A stretch of DNA of 64,000 bases. Origin: Hyphomicrobiales bacterium. GTDB taxonomy: Bacteria > Pseudomonadota > Alphaproteobacteria > Rhizobiales > Beijerinckiaceae. The notes beneath the pieces were generated by a model. The model was not told the origin of the DNA, made no database searches, and saw only the letters and a program-made list of their open reading frames with translations. Location of the stretch: the NCBI GenBank assembly GCA_930633525.1, contig CAKNFP010000001.1, forward strand, positions 4,277,501 to 4,341,500, given 5' to 3'. The translations under genes were made by a program, and so were the position numbers. Of this stretch, positions 1 to 8,587 are shown one piece after another (within the stretch, counting starts at the first letter, position 1; each line of letters opens with the position of its first letter).

Positions 1-2
1 AA

Positions 3-773
3 TCCGCCGAGCAGCAGCTCTACTTCATCAACGACGAACTCGTCGGCATCCGCGAACTCGCCCTCAAGGGCCTCGTCCCGAAGACCCGCCAGTCGGCGCT
101 GGAGCGCGAGAAGGCCCGCCTCGACGGCGTCGTCGGCCGCAACCTCGCCGATGCCGCCAAGGCCCAGAACAACATCGGCGAGATGAACCTGCAGGCGACC
201 CAGACCCGCCAGAAATTCATCGAGGAGGTCGGCGCCCAGCTCCTCGATGTCCGCCAGAAGCTCGGCGACATGCGCGAGAAGCTCAACGTCACCGAGGATG
301 TCCTGCGCCGTACCGAAATCCGCGCGCCGCGCGGCGGCGAGGCCCAGAACATCAACCAGCGCATCTTCACCGTCGGCGCCGTCGCGCGCCCCGGCGATAC
401 CCTCGTCGAAATCGTCCCCCAGGACGACGAGCTCGTCATCGAGGCCCGCGTCCAGGTCACCGACATCGACAACCTCAGGACCGAAACCTCAACGGAAGTC
501 CGCTTCCCGGCCTTCCACTCGCGCACCACACCCCTCATCCTCGGCACCCTGCGCAACGTCTCCCGCGACCGCCTCGTCGACGAGCAAACCCGCGAGCCCT
601 ACTACCTCGCCCTCATCTCCGTCGCCGATACCGATATCCCCCCCGAACTCAAGGGACGCCTCAGACCCGGAATGCCCGCCGAAATCATCTTCAATACCGG
701 CGAGCGAACCGTCATGAGCTACCTCATGAGACCCCTCACTGACGCAATGTCCGGCGCATTCAGAGAACATTAG
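3..773 (+). CDS. HlyD-family type I secretion periplasmic adaptor, C-terminal part (5' end outside window)
   Basis: The reading frame is open from the first bases, so the gene starts upstream of the window; 256 residues are visible. They comprise a long charged coiled-coil hairpin (roughly visible residues 10-100, rich in E, R, K and Q), a lipoyl/barrel-sandwich return strand with TEIRAPRGG, and a beta-barrel domain ending in an RPGMPAEIIF segment. This layout is that of membrane-fusion proteins linking an inner-membrane ABC exporter to a TolC-like outer channel in type I secretion. The very C-terminus (TGERTVMSYLMRPL) matches the HlyD/PrtE subtype rather than the RND adaptors. The partner ABC exporter is expected upstream, out of view. 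A possible substrate in this window is the DUF4214 protein at 51790-53469. Confidence 0.88.
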   Translation, partial: SAEQQLYFINDELVGIRELALKGLVPKTRQSALEREKARLDGVVGRNLADAAKAQNNIGEMNLQATQTRQKFIEEVGAQLLDVRQKLGDMREKLNVTEDVLRRTEIRAPRGGEAQNINQRIFTVGAVARPGDTLVEIVPQDDELVIEARVQVTDIDNLRTETSTEVRFPAFHSRTTPLILGTLRNVSRDRLVDEQTREPYYLALISVADTDIPPELKGRLRPGMPAEIIFNTGERTVMSYLMRPLTDAMSGAFREH

Positions 774-795
774 GGATATTCATGGCGAGGCGGTG

Positions 796-1314
796 TCACG
801 CTTTCTTGCGCCCGCGCGGCCGAGGGGCCTTGCCCGGATTGGCAGGGGGCTCTTCGGCCGTGGGCTGCATTTCCGCCTCGCTCTGCGCCAGGCGCGCCTG
901 AAGCCGGGCTACCTCAAGCGTCTTCTCACCCAGTAAACGCTGAAGCTCGTGGATCTCCTCCTTCAGTCCATGGGTATCGAGGAGGGATGATTTCGCCGAT
1001 GGACCGGCCTTGGCGCGTGTGCCCGCGACAGGGAAGAGTAGGTCGTAGAGAAATGGGTTATAATATTTTATTATATTGATCGCGAACTCATACGGATCGA
1101 CCTTGAGGGCTGTGCTCCAGAGCAAATACTTCTCCGGGGGAATGCGCCCCTTGCCAATCTCGACCTGGGAAACAAACGTATAAAAATCGATATCAATGAG
1201 CTTGGCCAAATCGCGCTGCGACAAGCCTGCATCCTCGCGCAGGCGCCGCAACCACACTCCCCCTTGTTGGCGCGCCTTCTTGGTCTTCTCATCAAGCTGA
1301 ATTCTACCCACCAT
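796..1314 (-). CDS. XRE-family helix-turn-helix regulator with coiled-coil tail
   Basis: A 172-residue protein with an N-terminal lambda-repressor-like HTH at about residues 20-75 (LRRLREDAGLSQRDLAKLID, then a VSQVEIGKGRIPPEKY recognition/turn region). A short hydrophobic patch follows (about 88-97), then a heptad-rich coiled coil (about 117-150, LKEEIHELQRLLGEKTLEVA) and a basic Pro/Lys/Arg tail. The coiled coil probably dimerises the protein. It is transcribed towards the secretion adaptor and its stop codon lies 23 bases past the adaptor's. No target is evident. The upstream 1315-1506 stretch shows no recognisable gene. Confidence 0.8.
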   Translation of the reverse strand: MVGRIQLDEKTKKARQQGGVWLRRLREDAGLSQRDLAKLIDIDFYTFVSQVEIGKGRIPPEKYLLWSTALKVDPYEFAINIIKYYNPFLYDLLFPVAGTRAKAGPSAKSSLLDTHGLKEEIHELQRLLGEKTLEVARLQARLAQSEAEMQPTAEEPPANPGKAPRPRGRKKA

Positions 1315-1506
1315 AATGGCCGCTATATCCTAACTGATTGTGTGGAGCCTGATCCCTGATGCTTCAGAAATCCACGTATCTCCCGATTCACTGTGTCGTG
1401 CCTGTACCCATTAGTCCATAGTCGAACCCGCGCAAGCTCGACAGAGATTATTGCGTTTTCTCACCTGGAAGCCGCGATGGGACTGCAATTGGACCGGGCG
1501 AGCGCG

Positions 1507-2160
1507 TCAATGCCCCGGGGCTGATTGCGATGGCAATACCTCCGGTGAAAGACCCTGCGCGTCGCGGGCGGCTTGCGGCAATCCCGCCAGCCGCCCGCGT
1601 ATCAGCTGAGCCGCTGCCTCGCCCGCAGCCTCCATATAGGTAGGGTCGCGGTGGAGGAGGACGACAGAAAAGGCGCCGTCGAGCAGCAGGATGATCTGGC
1701 GCGCGAGCTGCCCTGCCTGTTCTCCGAGGCCTTCCGCGAGGAAAGTCGCGCAGAGCCAGTCCTCCACCCGCTTCTTGTGAGCCCGGCCGATGACAAGAGC
1801 CGGATGCCCCGGCAGGTTGACGAGCTCGACAGATGTGCGCAGGAAGCCACATCCCTTCCATTTCGGATGCCGTGCGGAACGGGCGAGATTGAGAAACAGT
1901 CCCTCGATCTTGTCCGCCACGTCACCCGGCGTTTCCGAAAACCAGCGCTTGAAGACAACGAGATTGGGCTGGTCGCGAATGTCGAGATAGGCGGCGATCA
2001 GATCGTCCTTGCTGCGGAAATGATAGTAGAGGGTCCGTTTGGTCACCGCGGCCTTTTCCGCCACCGCATCGACGCTCACGGCGCGAACGCCCTCGGCGTG
2101 GAATAGCTTCGCGGCCGCATCGATGATGCGCTCGCGCGTGGGTCGGGTTTCTCGAGCCAT
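1507..2160 (-). CDS. TetR/AcrR-family transcriptional repressor
   Basis: The 217-residue product starts at the ATG complementary to 2158-2160. An upstream in-frame start exists at 2190, but it would place the start inside the operator-like palindrome and adds residues absent from the family. The N-terminal TetR HTH spans about residues 5-55 (RERIIDAAAKLFHAEGVRAVSV, AAVTKRTLYYHFRSKDDL); the rest is the helical ligand domain, with a LmrA/YxaF-like pattern (WKGCGFLRTS..). It is divergent from the alpha/beta hydrolase at 2220, with a candidate operator between them, so autorepression plus control of the hydrolase is likely. Confidence 0.87.
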   Translation of the reverse strand: MARETRPTRERIIDAAAKLFHAEGVRAVSVDAVAEKAAVTKRTLYYHFRSKDDLIAAYLDIRDQPNLVVFKRWFSETPGDVADKIEGLFLNLARSARHPKWKGCGFLRTSVELVNLPGHPALVIGRAHKKRVEDWLCATFLAEGLGEQAGQLARQIILLLDGAFSVVLLHRDPTYMEAAGEAAAQLIRGRLAGLPQAARDAQGLSPEVLPSQSAPGH

Positions 2161-2167
2161 CCTCAAG

Positions 2168-2187
2168 TATACTGACCAGTGAATATA
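2168..2187. promoter_or_regulatory. Candidate TetR operator
   Basis: An inverted repeat centred on ACTG-AC-CAGT (2171-2180), with AT-rich flanks TAT/ATA on each side, lies in the 59-base divergent gap between the TetR gene and the hydrolase gene. Its position and symmetry fit a TetR-dimer site. Binding is inferred, not shown. Confidence 0.5.
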
Positions 2188-2219
2188 CACGCCACCGGCG
2201 ATTTCCTATCGTCTCCCGC

Positions 2220-3230
2220 ATGAACGAGATCGTGTCGGACGAGACCGCGTTGCCCGAGACAGTATCACCCAGCACCGCGATTTCCATGGCGATCGCCGCT
2301 GGAGAGGCCGTTACCATCACCTGTCGCGATGGTGTACGGCTCGGCGGCCATTTCTGGCCGGCGTCGGCTACGGGCTTGGCGAATCAGCCCTTGGCCAGTC
2401 AGTCCTTGGCCAGTCAGCCCCTAGCCAATGTCGTCATCAATCCGGCGACCGGGGTTCTGGCACGCTACTACCACCGCTACGCGTCGTTCCTGGCGAGCCA
2501 TGGATTCGACGTCCTCACCTATGACTATCGCGGCATCGGCGCATCGCGCCCGGGCAGGCTGCGCGGCAGCGGGTATCGTTGGCGCGACTGGGGCGAGCGT
2601 GATTGCGACGCCGCCTTGCGCTTCATGCAGGAGCGCGCGAGCGGCGCGCCATTGCGCGTGGTGGGCCATAGCATCGGTGGTTTTCTGCCCGGCCTCGCCG
2701 AAAGCGCATCGACGATCGACAGGATGCTCACCGTCGGCGCCCAATATGCCTGGTGGGGAGACTATGCCGCGCGCCGGCGGCTCGGCCTTTTTCTCAAGTG
2801 GCATGTCGCCATGCCCGCCGCCACGGCACTCCATGGCTATTTCCCCGGCCGCTGGCTGGGCTGGCTGGAGGACCTGCCCGCCGGGGTGGCGAACGAATGG
2901 AGCTTTCGCGGACCACGGTTCGAACGCAGCCATCCACGCGGTGAGAGGAAGGCCGTGCTCGCCCGGATGGCCGCCGTGAAAGCGCCGATCCTCGCCGTGT
3001 CGGTCACCGATGATGAACTCGGGACCCGCGCCGCGGTTCGCCGCACGCTCGGCTACTACACCGGTGCATCGCGAACGATGGTCTCGCTGACGCCGGCCGA
3101 TTATGGACGGGAGGCGATCGGCCACTTCAAGCTGTTCCATGACAGCCATGCCGGCGACTTCTGGATCGATACGCTGCTTTGGCTCAGGGATGGCGTGAAT
3201 CCGTGGCCGCAGAAAGTCGTTGACCTATAA
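2220..3230 (+). CDS. Alpha/beta hydrolase
   Basis: A 336-residue alpha/beta-hydrolase-fold protein. Visible elements are the DYRGIGAS strand-loop, the nucleophile elbow GHSIGG (Ser about residue 160), an acidic residue in the SVTDDELG loop (about 262) and a late His (GHFKLFHD, about 295-301). The family (YheT/serine aminopeptidase-like) hydrolyses esters or amides; the substrate is unknown. The N-terminal extension holds a 15-base tandem repeat giving QPLAS, QSLAS, QPLAN. It is divergent from the TetR gene and probably repressed by it. No signal peptide is seen, so it is probably cytoplasmic. Confidence 0.85.
   Translation: MNEIVSDETALPETVSPSTAISMAIAAGEAVTITCRDGVRLGGHFWPASATGLANQPLASQSLASQPLANVVINPATGVLARYYHRYASFLASHGFDVLTYDYRGIGASRPGRLRGSGYRWRDWGERDCDAALRFMQERASGAPLRVVGHSIGGFLPGLAESASTIDRMLTVGAQYAWWGDYAARRRLGLFLKWHVAMPAATALHGYFPGRWLGWLEDLPAGVANEWSFRGPRFERSHPRGERKAVLARMAAVKAPILAVSVTDDELGTRAAVRRTLGYYTGASRTMVSLTPADYGREAIGHFKLFHDSHAGDFWIDTLLWLRDGVNPWPQKVVDL
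2385..2429 (+). repeat. Three-copy 15-bp tandem repeat inside the hydrolase gene
   Basis: Units at 2385-2399, 2400-2414 and 2415-2429 follow the pattern CAGCCCTTGGCCAGT, with 1 and 3 mismatches in the second and third copies. The unit length is a multiple of three, so copy-number change would keep the reading frame and only lengthen a linker of QPLAS type. Confidence 0.85.
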
Positions 3231-3299
3231 CAGCCTCAAGTTCCGGCGGGGGCCACGGAGAGGATGGTCGAGACCGTTTCCGATCGGATCGGGCAATGG

Positions 3300-6200
3300 T
3301 CAGAACAGGCTGAGCTGACGCGCGGTCTTCCGTTTTCTCCCGCCGCCTGCATCGCTGACTGTCAGGTCCACGGCTATGTCCTTCAGGAAAGGCGAAGGTG
3401 GCAGTGAGCGAATCGCGCCGCGCCAGAAGCGCTCCGCGGTGCGGCTGAGAAACAGCCGGTCCTTGGCGCGCGTCATGGCGACGTAGAACAGGCGTCGCTC
3501 CTCAGCCGTGGCGGGATCGTCCGCGACGGAAGACGTCCCCCAGGAGAACGGCATCAAACCCGCCTCCATGCCAACGACGAAGACCACCGGAAATTCCAGC
3601 CCCTTCGCCGCATGCATCGTGAGCAGGGAGACCCGATGGGCCCGCGCATCGTGAAAATCGGCCTCGGTCGACAGGGCGACCGCCTCGAAGAAGCGATCTG
3701 CCTCACCCCCGACGGCATCGGAAATGGCGAGCGCGTCGAGCCAACTCTTCGCCTCGGCAAGAGCCGCGTGATCGGCCCCGCCGGCGCGGCGCACTGTCCC
3801 CGCCGCTTCCGTGAGGCGGTGAGACAGGTCGCCTTCCGCTCCCTCCAGAGCTTCAAGAATGGCCCGCACGCCAGGATGTCCGGCGATTGGTGCCGGCGAG
3901 CTCTTGGCGAACGGGATGCCGGCACGCTCGAAAGCCGCGCGGAGGGTGAGCGACTGGGCATCCGTGCGATACAGCACCGCGCAGTCACCGAAGCCGAGGG
4001 CCTTGGCAGCCGCGCGCCCACCGTCGCCGCGGTTGGCCGTCAGCATGTCATGCCCGCCCATCAGCGCCTCAATCGTCGCGACGATGAATGCGGCCTCCGC
4101 TGTTTCGTCATCCGCGACATGAACCGCGATCTTAGGTCCCTCCGGGCGGAGGATGCCGTCGTCTGGCGCGCCGATGAAGCCGGTCGCTGCCCGCACGATC
4201 GTTCCGCTGGAGCGGTAGTTGCGGCCGAGCCGCATTGTGCTCGCGGAGGGAAAGTCGGACAGGAAGCGATCGAAACAGCCGGCATCCGCGCCACGGAAAC
4301 CGTAGATCGCCTGGTCGGGATCCCCGATCACGCAGAGATTGCCGTTCTCGCCCGCGATCAGTCGCAACAGGCGATATTGCTGCGCGTCGACGTCCTGAAA
4401 CTCGTCCGCGACGATATGCGAAAAGCGCGCGCGCCACAGGTCCGCGATATCGTCATACCGCTCCAGGAGATCGGCCGACAGGACCACGAGATCGTCGAAA
4501 TCGACCCAGTTGCGCTCGCGCCCAATCCGCTCGAGCACGGGCCGCGCCTGCGCTTCAGCACCTTGGCCTGAAGCATCCGCTTCGCCGCGCTTGAGCACCG
4601 AGACGGCCTTGAGGAGGCGCGTGGCCTTGGCATCGCCGATGTCGAAGGCCGCGGCCAGAGCCTCTTGCCATTCCTTGTCTGTGGCGATGCGGAGGTCCGG
4701 ACTGAACCCGGCCCGCTCGGCATGGGCACGCAGGATGGCCAGTCCCAGCGAATGGAAGCTGTGCACGGCGACGTCGCGCGCCGCCCCGGCGAGAAGCACG
4801 GCGAGGCGTGTCCGCAACTCCTCCGTCGCCTTCCGTGTGAAGGTGATCGCGAGGCAGGACGCGGCCGGTACGTCACAGTCCAGAACGAGATGCGCGATAC
4901 GGTGGGTCAGCATGCGGGTCTTGCCAGAGCCCGGACCGGCGATCACGATCAAGGGACCTGAGATGGCCCGGGCAGCGCGCGTCTGGTCGGGGTCGAGGCC
5001 GGCCAGAACGCCCGTCTCGCCGGAGGATGCGGTGGAGGCCGCCTCAGGCATCGGCGCTTCGGGCGGTATGGTCCCGGCAGCGGTCTCTTCCGCCGCCGAC
5101 GTTGTCCGGGGACGGGTCCGGCGCTGAATCGGGGCATCATCGAAGAGGGGACGGCTGCCCGCGATCCTGTCGATCTCACCCTCTTCGAAGAGTTTGATAA
5201 CGCCATATTCGCCGTCATAGCCGGCATTGCGGATAACCTTCCCGGCGCGCAGCCGGGTCACCGCCTCACCCAGAAGCGGATGGACCCTTGCGACGTCCCC
5301 GGCGGGCAGTTCATCCAGCACGGACAATTCCGCGCCAAGCGCTGCGATGACGCGATCATAGGCTCCCGCCACTTTCTTGGAGGCAACGCCGCTGCCGACG
5401 ATCTCCGACAGGATTTCCGGCAAAGGCACGAGGCTCGAGGCCTTGCCCGCCGTCGCCGGGATCACCGCGCCCTCCGCGCGATCGGCCAGCGCCTCCACAC
5501 GATGCGCGACACCCACTGTCACGGGACGACCGCAGGCCGGGCAACGACCGCCGAGCCCGATCGTCTCCTTGGGATCGAGCCGCACACCGCAGGCGCGGTG
5601 GCCGTCCATGTGGTATTTGCCCTCCTCCGGAAAGAATTCGACCGTACCGACATAGCCTTCGCCGGTCTCCAGCGCGCGGCGCATGGCGAAATAGTCCGGC
5701 GCGCAGGAAAAGCGCGTCGCCTCGCGGCCGAGCTTGCCGGGCGAATGCGCGTCCGAATTGGAGGTCAGCCGGAAGCGGTCGAGCGAGGAGATACGCCAGT
5801 TCATCGCGGGATCGGACGACAGGCCGGTCTCGACCGCGAAAATATGCTGGCTGAGGTCGCGATAGCATTCGTCGATCGAGTCGAAGCCGGATTGGGAGCC
5901 CATCGCGGCAAACCAGGGCGTCCAGATATGAGCCGGCACCAGGTAGGAATCAGGCCCCGATTCCAGCGTCACCTCCAGCAGATCGCGCGAATCAAGACCA
6001 AGGATCGGCCGCCCGTCCGAGGCGATGTTGCCGATGCGGGCGAGGCGCGCGGCCAACCGGTCCGCCGCATCGAGGCCGGCGACATAGATCAGGTGATGGA
6101 CCTTCCGCGTCTTCTCGCCCTTCTTGTAGATGGTCGAGATTTCGGTGCAGAGCATGAAGGAAACAGGCTGCCGGCAAACAGGCGGCAGGGTTTCAAATAG

Positions 6201-6419
6201 CGCGGTTTCGATCTCGGGCCGCAACCGGAACAGCCCGTTGCCCTCCGGCAGGAGCTTGTCCTTGATCTCCGCAAGCCAAGCCGGATGAACGCAGTCCCCG
6301 GTGCCGACAACCCTTATGCCCTTGCGCGCCGCCCACCAGAACAGATGTTCCAGATCAAGGTCACGACTGGTGGCGCGGGAATATTTGGAATGGATATGCA
6401 GGTCGGCGTGGAAGGTCAT
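3300..6419 (-). CDS. Endonuclease Q-UvrD/Rep-type helicase fusion (deaminated-base DNA repair)
   Basis: A single 1039-residue protein. The start is taken at the ATG complementary to 6417-6419 (MTFHADLHIHSKYS); an ATG eight codons upstream is less likely. Residues about 1-320 are an EndoQ-type PHP phosphoesterase: HIHSKYSR, GTGDCVHP, EIS.IY, PAHIWTPWF, ETGLSSDP, NSDAHSP, EFFPEEGKYH, then a zinc-finger-like pair with CGVR and CPACGRP. From about 475 a superfamily 1A helicase follows: Walker A GPGSGKT near 495, DEFQDVD near 673, GDPDQAIYGFRG, RNYRSS, LLTMHAAKGLEF near 936, and VAMTRAKDRLFLSRT. EndoQ nicks 5' of uracil, hypoxanthine or xanthine in DNA; the helicase could then unwind the nicked strand. 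The domain calls are firm; coupling of the two activities is inference. Confidence 0.9.
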   Translation of the reverse strand: MTFHADLHIHSKYSRATSRDLDLEHLFWWAARKGIRVVGTGDCVHPAWLAEIKDKLLPEGNGLFRLRPEIETALFETLPPVCRQPVSFMLCTEISTIYKKGEKTRKVHHLIYVAGLDAADRLAARLARIGNIASDGRPILGLDSRDLLEVTLESGPDSYLVPAHIWTPWFAAMGSQSGFDSIDECYRDLSQHIFAVETGLSSDPAMNWRISSLDRFRLTSNSDAHSPGKLGREATRFSCAPDYFAMRRALETGEGYVGTVEFFPEEGKYHMDGHRACGVRLDPKETIGLGGRCPACGRPVTVGVAHRVEALADRAEGAVIPATAGKASSLVPLPEILSEIVGSGVASKKVAGAYDRVIAALGAELSVLDELPAGDVARVHPLLGEAVTRLRAGKVIRNAGYDGEYGVIKLFEEGEIDRIAGSRPLFDDAPIQRRTRPRTTSAAEETAAGTIPPEAPMPEAASTASSGETGVLAGLDPDQTRAARAISGPLIVIAGPGSGKTRMLTHRIAHLVLDCDVPAASCLAITFTRKATEELRTRLAVLLAGAARDVAVHSFHSLGLAILRAHAERAGFSPDLRIATDKEWQEALAAAFDIGDAKATRLLKAVSVLKRGEADASGQGAEAQARPVLERIGRERNWVDFDDLVVLSADLLERYDDIADLWRARFSHIVADEFQDVDAQQYRLLRLIAGENGNLCVIGDPDQAIYGFRGADAGCFDRFLSDFPSASTMRLGRNYRSSGTIVRAATGFIGAPDDGILRPEGPKIAVHVADDETAEAAFIVATIEALMGGHDMLTANRGDGGRAAAKALGFGDCAVLYRTDAQSLTLRAAFERAGIPFAKSSPAPIAGHPGVRAILEALEGAEGDLSHRLTEAAGTVRRAGGADHAALAEAKSWLDALAISDAVGGEADRFFEAVALSTEADFHDARAHRVSLLTMHAAKGLEFPVVFVVGMEAGLMPFSWGTSSVADDPATAEERRLFYVAMTRAKDRLFLSRTAERFWRGAIRSLPPSPFLKDIAVDLTVSDAGGGRKRKTARQLSLF

Positions 6420-6612
6420 TGCACCCGGTCGACTGTCTTGCACACATAAGACGTTAAGCCACCATCGACATTAGCGTCTGGAAGAACGTTTCTCCAGCGC
6501 CGAACATCACGCGGCCCCGCCGCGAGGCGGAGCGCGCCAAGGCGGCGAGAAACCCCGACAAGGCCCCCGACCGAACCGCGCCGGATCGCCGTCTGGCTTG
6601 AAGGACTGTCAC

Positions 6613-6630
6613 CTTGCAAATCTTTACAAG
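6613..6630. promoter_or_regulatory. Palindrome upstream of aceA, candidate operator
   Basis: The sequence CTTGCAAA-TC-TTTACAAG (8-base arms, one mismatch) lies 135-152 bases before the isocitrate lyase start. The arms resemble TTTGCAA-type sites of RamB/ScfR acetate-metabolism regulators, which control glyoxylate-shunt genes in actinobacteria and alphaproteobacteria. The assignment is inference. The rest of the 345-base gap (6420-6764) holds a TTGACA at 6653-6658 without a good -10 partner, and no gene. Confidence 0.4.
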
Positions 6631-6764
6631 ATTGACTGATCCGAGCTTGAAATTGACATCGATTTTCATGTTAACACGTTGATTTACAACAATTTCTTGC
6701 GTTGCGAAGGCATCCTGTCAATGTGTGTACAAGCCCATGCTCCAGCAGGAATGAGGAGACAGCC

Positions 6765-8462
6765 GTGTTGGACCAAGTTCGTCAAGATCGCCCGAGTTTC
6801 GCGTCCGCCGGGCGCCTTGAGCGCGGAGCCCTCACCGCAGGTGACCGCCCGCACAGAAGCTATTCCGAGCTGAAGGCCGAGGCTCTCTCCCGCTACCCCT
6901 CGGGCGTGGGTCCCGGTGGCATCACAGTGGACGACATCGTGCAGCTTCGCCTGCAGAATACCTTCGACACCCATCTCGACATCGCCCGCGCCATGGCCAC
7001 GGTCGTCCGCTGGGATATGGCGCTGTATGATGCGGATACCTCGCGGTTCACCCAGTCGCTCGGCTGCTGGTCCGGCTTCCATGCGCAGCAGATGATCAAG
7101 TCGGTCAAGCGGCTGCGCGGCACTGCGCGTGGCGCCTATGTCTATCTGTCGGGGTGGATGGTCGCGGGGCTGCGCAATCGCTTTGGTCACCTGCCCGACC
7201 AGTCGATGCATGAAAAAACCGCCGTCGCCGACCTGATCGAAGAGATCTACGTCTCGTTGCGCCAGGCTGACGAGGTGGCTCTGAACGACCTGTTCCGTGC
7301 GCTCAAGGCGGCTCGCGCCACCGGCGACGCAAAGGCCGAAGCCGACGCGATCGCGGCGATCGATGGCTTCGAGACCCATGTCGTGCCGATCATCGCCGAT
7401 ATCGACGCCGGCTTTGGCAATGAGCATGCGACCTATCTGCTCGCCAAGGAGCTCATCAAGGCCGGGGCCTGTTGTCTGCAGATCGAGAATCAAGTCTCCG
7501 ACGCGAAGCAATGCGGCCATCAGGACGGGAAGGTCACCGTCCCGCGCGAGGATTTCATCGAGAAACTGCGGGCGTGCCGGCTCGCCTTCGAGGAACTCGG
7601 CGTCACCGACGGCATCGTCGTCGCCCGCACGGATAGCCTGGGCGCCGGGCTGACCCAGAAAATACCGGTCAGCCAGCGGCCCGGCGACCTGGCTGCCGAA
7701 TATACCAAATGGCTCAGAACGGAGCCTGTCACCAAGGAGAAGCCACTGCGCGAGGGCGATGTCGCTCTGTGGCAGGAGGGCCAGCTGGTCCGGCCTGAGC
7801 GGCTGGCGAACGGCCTCTTCCAGTTCCGCGAAGGCTCGGGACGGGCGCGTGTCATCGAGGACTGCATTGCTTTCATCAATGACGGCGGCGCGGACCTCCT
7901 GTGGATCGAGACAGACACGCCCAACGTCTCCGACATCGCATCGATCGTGGCCGAGATTCGCAAAGCGGCACCGGGCGCCAAGCTCGCGTACAATAACTCG
8001 CCGTCGTTCAACTGGACCTTGAACATCCGCAAACAAGTGCGGGCGGAATGGCTGGCCGCGGGCCGGATCTCCGCTGATGCCTATCCGGACGGAAACGCCC
8101 TTATGAAGGCCGACCTGGACGACAGCGAGCTTGGCCACGAGGCCGATGCCCGACTCGCCCGCTTCCAGGCCGACATCGCGGCGCAAGCCGGCGTGTTCCA
8201 CAATCTCATCACCCTGCCGACCTTCCACCTGACCGCCAAGAGCGTCGACGAACTGGCCCAGGGTTACTTCGGCGCGGACCGGATGAAGGCCTATGTCAAC
8301 ACGGTGCAGCGTGAGGAAATCCGACGCGGCATCTCGGCGGTGAAGCATCAGCACGAGGTGGGTTCCGATCTCGGCGACAGCTTCAAGGAGATGGTCGCGG
8401 GCGAGCGCGCCCTGAAGGCCGGCGGCCACGCCAACACCATGAACCAGTTCGCGGCGGCCTGA
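6765..8462 (+). CDS. aceA: Isocitrate lyase (glyoxylate shunt), long form
   Basis: The 565-residue enzyme splits isocitrate into glyoxylate and succinate, allowing growth on acetate or fatty acids. The start is the GTG at 6765, preceded by AATGAGGAGA; an ATG-containing upstream extension is not family-like. The catalytic Cys is in K248-Q-C250-G-H252 (usual KKCGH, here with Gln second). Metal/substrate segments are visible as ADIDAGFGNE, QIENQVSDAKQCGH, VARTD, WIETDTP and YNNSPSFNW. It is longer than the ~430-residue enterobacterial form and matches the ~530-residue class seen in Pseudomonas and many alphaproteobacteria. A monocistronic unit, or one joined with the small gene downstream, fits the terminator at 8823-8852. 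Confidence 0.95.
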   Translation: MLDQVRQDRPSFASAGRLERGALTAGDRPHRSYSELKAEALSRYPSGVGPGGITVDDIVQLRLQNTFDTHLDIARAMATVVRWDMALYDADTSRFTQSLGCWSGFHAQQMIKSVKRLRGTARGAYVYLSGWMVAGLRNRFGHLPDQSMHEKTAVADLIEEIYVSLRQADEVALNDLFRALKAARATGDAKAEADAIAAIDGFETHVVPIIADIDAGFGNEHATYLLAKELIKAGACCLQIENQVSDAKQCGHQDGKVTVPREDFIEKLRACRLAFEELGVTDGIVVARTDSLGAGLTQKIPVSQRPGDLAAEYTKWLRTEPVTKEKPLREGDVALWQEGQLVRPERLANGLFQFREGSGRARVIEDCIAFINDGGADLLWIETDTPNVSDIASIVAEIRKAAPGAKLAYNNSPSFNWTLNIRKQVRAEWLAAGRISADAYPDGNALMKADLDDSELGHEADARLARFQADIAAQAGVFHNLITLPTFHLTAKSVDELAQGYFGADRMKAYVNTVQREEIRRGISAVKHQHEVGSDLGDSFKEMVAGERALKAGGHANTMNQFAAA

Positions 8463-8587
8463 TCCGTCGCCGCGGCGGCGGCGCGGTCCGGCGGAAGCAA
8501 AGGCCCGGTCGACCGAGATTTCGGAGGCCGGCGCCGCAAGCCTCCCCTCCCCGCCCTAATTTCCAGGAATGAAGCAGGAGAATGAAC

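Noticed and set aside
5280..6200. Long plus-strand frame inside the EndoQ-UvrD gene
   Set aside because: It lies entirely opposite a gene with clear domains and has no motif of its own.
6684..8429. A 581-codon antisense frame over isocitrate lyase
   Set aside because: It mirrors a highly conserved gene; long antisense frames are expected from codon bias in GC-rich DNA and it matches no family.
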